Notes under the pieces: model-generated
Told to the model about the DNA's origin: nothing
What the model saw: only the letters and a program-made list of their open reading frames with translations
Database searches by the model: none
From: Cenarchaeum sp.
GTDB lineage: Archaea; Thermoproteota; Nitrososphaeria; Nitrososphaerales; Nitrosopumilaceae
Reading direction: 5' to 3'
NCBI GenBank assembly: GCA_007570915.1
Contig: RKSK01000217.1
Span: 1 to 8,599, forward strand
Length of the DNA: 8,599 nt
Shown: one piece after another, positions 7,028-8,599 of the stretch
How positions within the stretch are numbered: the first letter of the stretch is position 1
Layout: every line of letters begins with the position of its first letter
Made by a program: the position numbers and the translations under genes

Positions 7028-8500
7028 TCAGTACCCCCACGTGATGGCCCTCTCCGAGAGCCCCACGGTGTCATAGTCCTGCGCGCCGCGCTGTATGCGT
7101 ATGCGGTCGATCTCCTCCCACGACGAGTAGTAGGAGTCGCGCGGGTGGAAGCCGTTGGCCTCGGCGAGGAGGAGCGGCTCGTCGCCGAGCTCGCGGTGGT
7201 GCTGGCGCTCGAGGGACATCATGTCATAGGTCGTCCCGGACATGCGCTTCCAGTCAAGGTTGAGCGGCCTCCCCTTCTTTGAGAGCTCGTCCACGCCGAA
7301 CTGGAGCAGGGACGGCATGAGCCCGGCGTCGCGGCTGTACGTGGCCAGGAGCAGGAGGCCTATCGGCCCGCCGAACCTGAGGTACCGCATGACAAAGGAC
7401 TCCGGCGCGCGCGCGATCCACTCGCCGATCTGGAGGGCGTCCTCGGCGCTTCCCCTCTCAAACCCCCTCATAAGGGCAAAGCGCTCGCCGGCCTTGCGCC
7501 ACCACGACTTGAGGGCGTCAATCTCCCTTCCCGACACCGGGCTGCCCATCTCCCTCCAGCCCTCCATGCCGACGTCCTTGCCGCCGGCCTTGAGGTACCT
7601 CTCGTACCTCTTGAGCTCCATGGACAGCCTTTTCTCGTCGGCGTCGCCATGGTCAGGCCCCATCCAGCCCCCGCGCGCGCGGCGCTCCGTGCCGTATACC
7701 CTTTCGAGGTCGCGGCCCCACATCTTCCAGTCATAGCCCTCCGGGGCTAGCGAGTTTATGACCCCCCCCACCGGCGAGCGCTCCCCCGTCTCCGGGTTGA
7801 GCCTGCCCCACAGGCGGGACGGCCCGATGCCCTCCATCCTCGGGTAGCCGGCGCCGGAGCCGGCGCCGAGGAGCACCCGCCTCCCGATGTCCTGCCTGGA
7901 GAGGAACTCGCCCTGGAGGTACATTGGGCCCTCGCCCCCCATTTCCCCCAGTGAGCCGTAAAGGTCCTGATAGAGCCCCTGGTCGTACGGCCCCATGTCC
8001 GGGTAGTTTAGCTCGGCGGGGTGCATGGCCATGAGCCGCGGGTCATAGTGGCCCTCCGTGCCGTACTGCGGCTTGCCCGTGTAGGGGCTCTCCACGTATG
8101 ACCTGGTGGCCGGCAGGCCGGGACTTGCCATGACCGTGAACTCCTCGGACGTGGGGTAGCCGGCCTTGCGCAGCGCCTTGCGCAGCTGGCGGTCCTCGAC
8201 GCGCGAGGTGTACGTGCGCACCTTTTGCCCAAACGGGGCGCCGGAGAGGGACCCGAGGCGCTCCTCGGGGCGCCCCCTCGTGGCCGCCGCCTCCCCCATG
8301 CCCGTGTCCAGCGTCCTGTCCTGCCCCTCCACGAGGCCCTTGGGGCGGCCCACAAAGTCGGGCACGCTCACGCCAAACGTGACGTAGAGGTGGTTGTCCT
8401 CCTGCCTGACGGAGTTGCCGGTGCCGCGCGTGGCCGAGGACGACCACTCGCTCCTTCTCGACCCCCCCTCGGGAATGGGCGTGGCCCCCTTGCGCGCCAA
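7028..8500 (-). CDS. Unrecognised 490-residue protein, probable virion component
   Basis: This is a 490-residue protein that I cannot assign to a family. The start taken is TTG at 8500, directly after the upstream TAG, with a GGTGA motif 5 nt before it. No ATG lies near the start; Met68 is the next Met, and GTG at Val31 is an alternative. Residues 1-35 are polar and basic and look disordered. Residues 36-50 (DNHLYVTFGVSVPDF) look like the first folded strand. The middle (about 150-285) is rich in Gly, Pro, Tyr and Trp. Residues 285-375 are charged and helical (KRYERYLK, KSWWRKAGERF). Residues 377-402 form a short hydrophobic helix (GGPIGLLLLATY) that could be buried or membrane-facing. There is no signal peptide and no enzyme motif. 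Cysteine is absent from the sequence as read. The coding strand contains a G7 run near the N-terminus and a G8 run in the middle. The gene ends in TGA, 1 nt before the next start, which suggests translational coupling. Its place upstream of hub and fibre-like genes makes a tail role likely but unproven. Confidence 0.8.
   Translation of the reverse strand: MARKGATPIPEGGSRRSEWSSSATRGTGNSVRQEDNHLYVTFGVSVPDFVGRPKGLVEGQDRTLDTGMGEAAATRGRPEERLGSLSGAPFGQKVRTYTSRVEDRQLRKALRKAGYPTSEEFTVMASPGLPATRSYVESPYTGKPQYGTEGHYDPRLMAMHPAELNYPDMGPYDQGLYQDLYGSLGEMGGEGPMYLQGEFLSRQDIGRRVLLGAGSGAGYPRMEGIGPSRLWGRLNPETGERSPVGGVINSLAPEGYDWKMWGRDLERVYGTERRARGGWMGPDHGDADEKRLSMELKRYERYLKAGGKDVGMEGWREMGSPVSGREIDALKSWWRKAGERFALMRGFERGSAEDALQIGEWIARAPESFVMRYLRFGGPIGLLLLATYSRDAGLMPSLLQFGVDELSKKGRPLNLDWKRMSGTTYDMMSLERQHHRELGDEPLLLAEANGFHPRDSYYSSWEEIDRIRIQRGAQDYDTVGLSERAITWGY
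7033..7038 (-). promoter_or_regulatory. Ribosome-binding-like GGGGGT before GTG start
   Basis: GGGGGT ends 6 nt before the GTG at 7026 and spans the last sense codons of the upstream gene. It is a one-mismatch version of GGAGGT. Together with the 1-nt gap after the upstream TGA, it decides for the GTG start over the ATG at 7074. Confidence 0.4.
7762..7769 (-). repeat. G8 homopolymer inside the 490-aa coding frame
   Basis: Eight consecutive G on the coding strand encode part of PVGGV near residues 243-247. It is the longest single-base run in the window. A one-base length change would truncate the protein, so the tract could be a slippage site. It may equally be a by-product of GGG Gly codons in GC-rich DNA. 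Confidence 0.5.
8462..8468 (-). repeat. G7 homopolymer near the start of the 490-aa gene
   Basis: Seven consecutive G on the coding strand encode the end of EGG-S at residues 11-13. This lies early enough that slippage would switch the whole protein off. Similar G7 tracts occur in the Ig gene at 1437-1443 and 2582-2588. Confidence 0.45.
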
Positions 8501-8599
8501 CTATTTCACCAACCTCGTGCGGGCCCTCTTGGCGGCCTCGGCCCTCGCCCTCGAGAGCTCCCTTATCTCATTGACCCGTTTCCTGGCCCACGCCGCCCT
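8501..8599 (-). CDS. C-terminal end of an upstream gene, basic helix (partial)
   Basis: A reading frame enters from the right edge and stays open for 32 codons before a TAG at 8503-8501. The peptide is very rich in Arg, Lys and Ala (it ends in RTRLVK) with a heptad-like spacing of Leu, Ile and Val, so it is probably a charged helix or coiled coil. In a tail operon this position could hold the end of a tape-measure or chaperone-like protein, but that is only positional inference. Its TAG is followed directly and in frame by the TTG of the next gene, and the basic character continues across it (RLVK, TAG, then L-ARKG). The two may therefore be one protein if the amber codon is read through. The family cannot be named from this fragment. 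Confidence 0.6.
   Translation of the reverse strand, partial: RAAWARKRVNEIRELSRARAEAAKRARTRLVK
8506..8510 (-). promoter_or_regulatory. Ribosome-binding site for the 490-aa gene
   Basis: GGTGA lies inside the 3' end of the upstream gene, 5 nt before the TTG at 8500; GAGGT lies a little further upstream (8512-8516). Both are complementary to the usual 3' end of 16S rRNA. This favours real initiation at the TTG and argues against readthrough being the only way the 490-residue protein is made. Confidence 0.45.

Noticed and set aside
7024..7074. ATG at 7074 as the start of the 183-aa gene
   Set aside because: It would overlap the upstream gene by 47 nt, and the added residues are Arg/Gly/Pro-rich out-of-frame-type sequence, whereas the GTG at 7026 has good spacing to both a stop and a GGGGGT motif.
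7847..7870. GCCGGCGCCGGAGCCGGCGCC-like palindromic stretch
   Set aside because: It simply encodes the Ala/Gly/Ser run near residues 211-218 of the 490-aa protein; there is no flanking U-tract or gene end, so it is not a terminator.
1..8599. Phe appears often as TTT before G-starting codons and Tyr as TAT before GAC, suggesting avoidance of TTCG or TACG
   Set aside because: TTCG and TACGAC also occur in frame several times (for example TAC-GAC in the hub and the 490-aa gene), so no strict avoidance is supported without a count.

Overview
All credible coding capacity in this window lies on the minus strand, in one tightly packed gene series read from high to low coordinates. It runs: the tail end of an upstream gene (8599-8501), a 490-residue protein with no recognisable family (8500-7028), a 183-residue probable virion protein (7026-6475), a 1083-residue protein resembling a tail/baseplate hub with carbohydrate-binding modules (6478-3227), a 1035-residue protein of about nine tandem immunoglobulin-like domains (3226-119), and the first 27 codons of a small membrane protein (82-1). 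The first four junctions are abutting, 1 nt apart or overlapping by 4 nt. The only intergenic gap is 36 nt (83-118). I see no tRNA, rRNA, CRISPR, transposase or integrase.

The gene order and the hub-like C-terminus suggest the distal tail (baseplate, fibre, then possibly a holin-like membrane protein) of a tailed virus or provirus. A contractile-injection-type particle is also possible, because no capsid, terminase, sheath or tube gene is visible to decide. The chitin-binding-like modules in the hub and the long Ig array without a signal peptide suggest a particle built to bind glycans and surfaces.

The window is clearly GC-rich, yet isoleucine is often ATA and arginine often AGG, and ribosome-binding sites look like GGTGA or GGGGGT(G). 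This mix recalls GC-rich archaea such as Cenarchaeum-type Nitrososphaerota more than haloarchaea or typical GC-rich bacteria. The host assignment is inference.

The most unusual signal is at gene boundaries. All three genes that end in TAG are followed, in the same reading frame, by the next open frame. Two of these junctions are exactly TAG-TTG, with a single amber codon separating one ORF from the next. If TAG is sometimes read as sense, the hub and the Ig array become one protein of about 2100 residues that continues in frame into the membrane segment. If not, these are abutting, coupled genes with rare TTG starts. The sequence alone does not decide.
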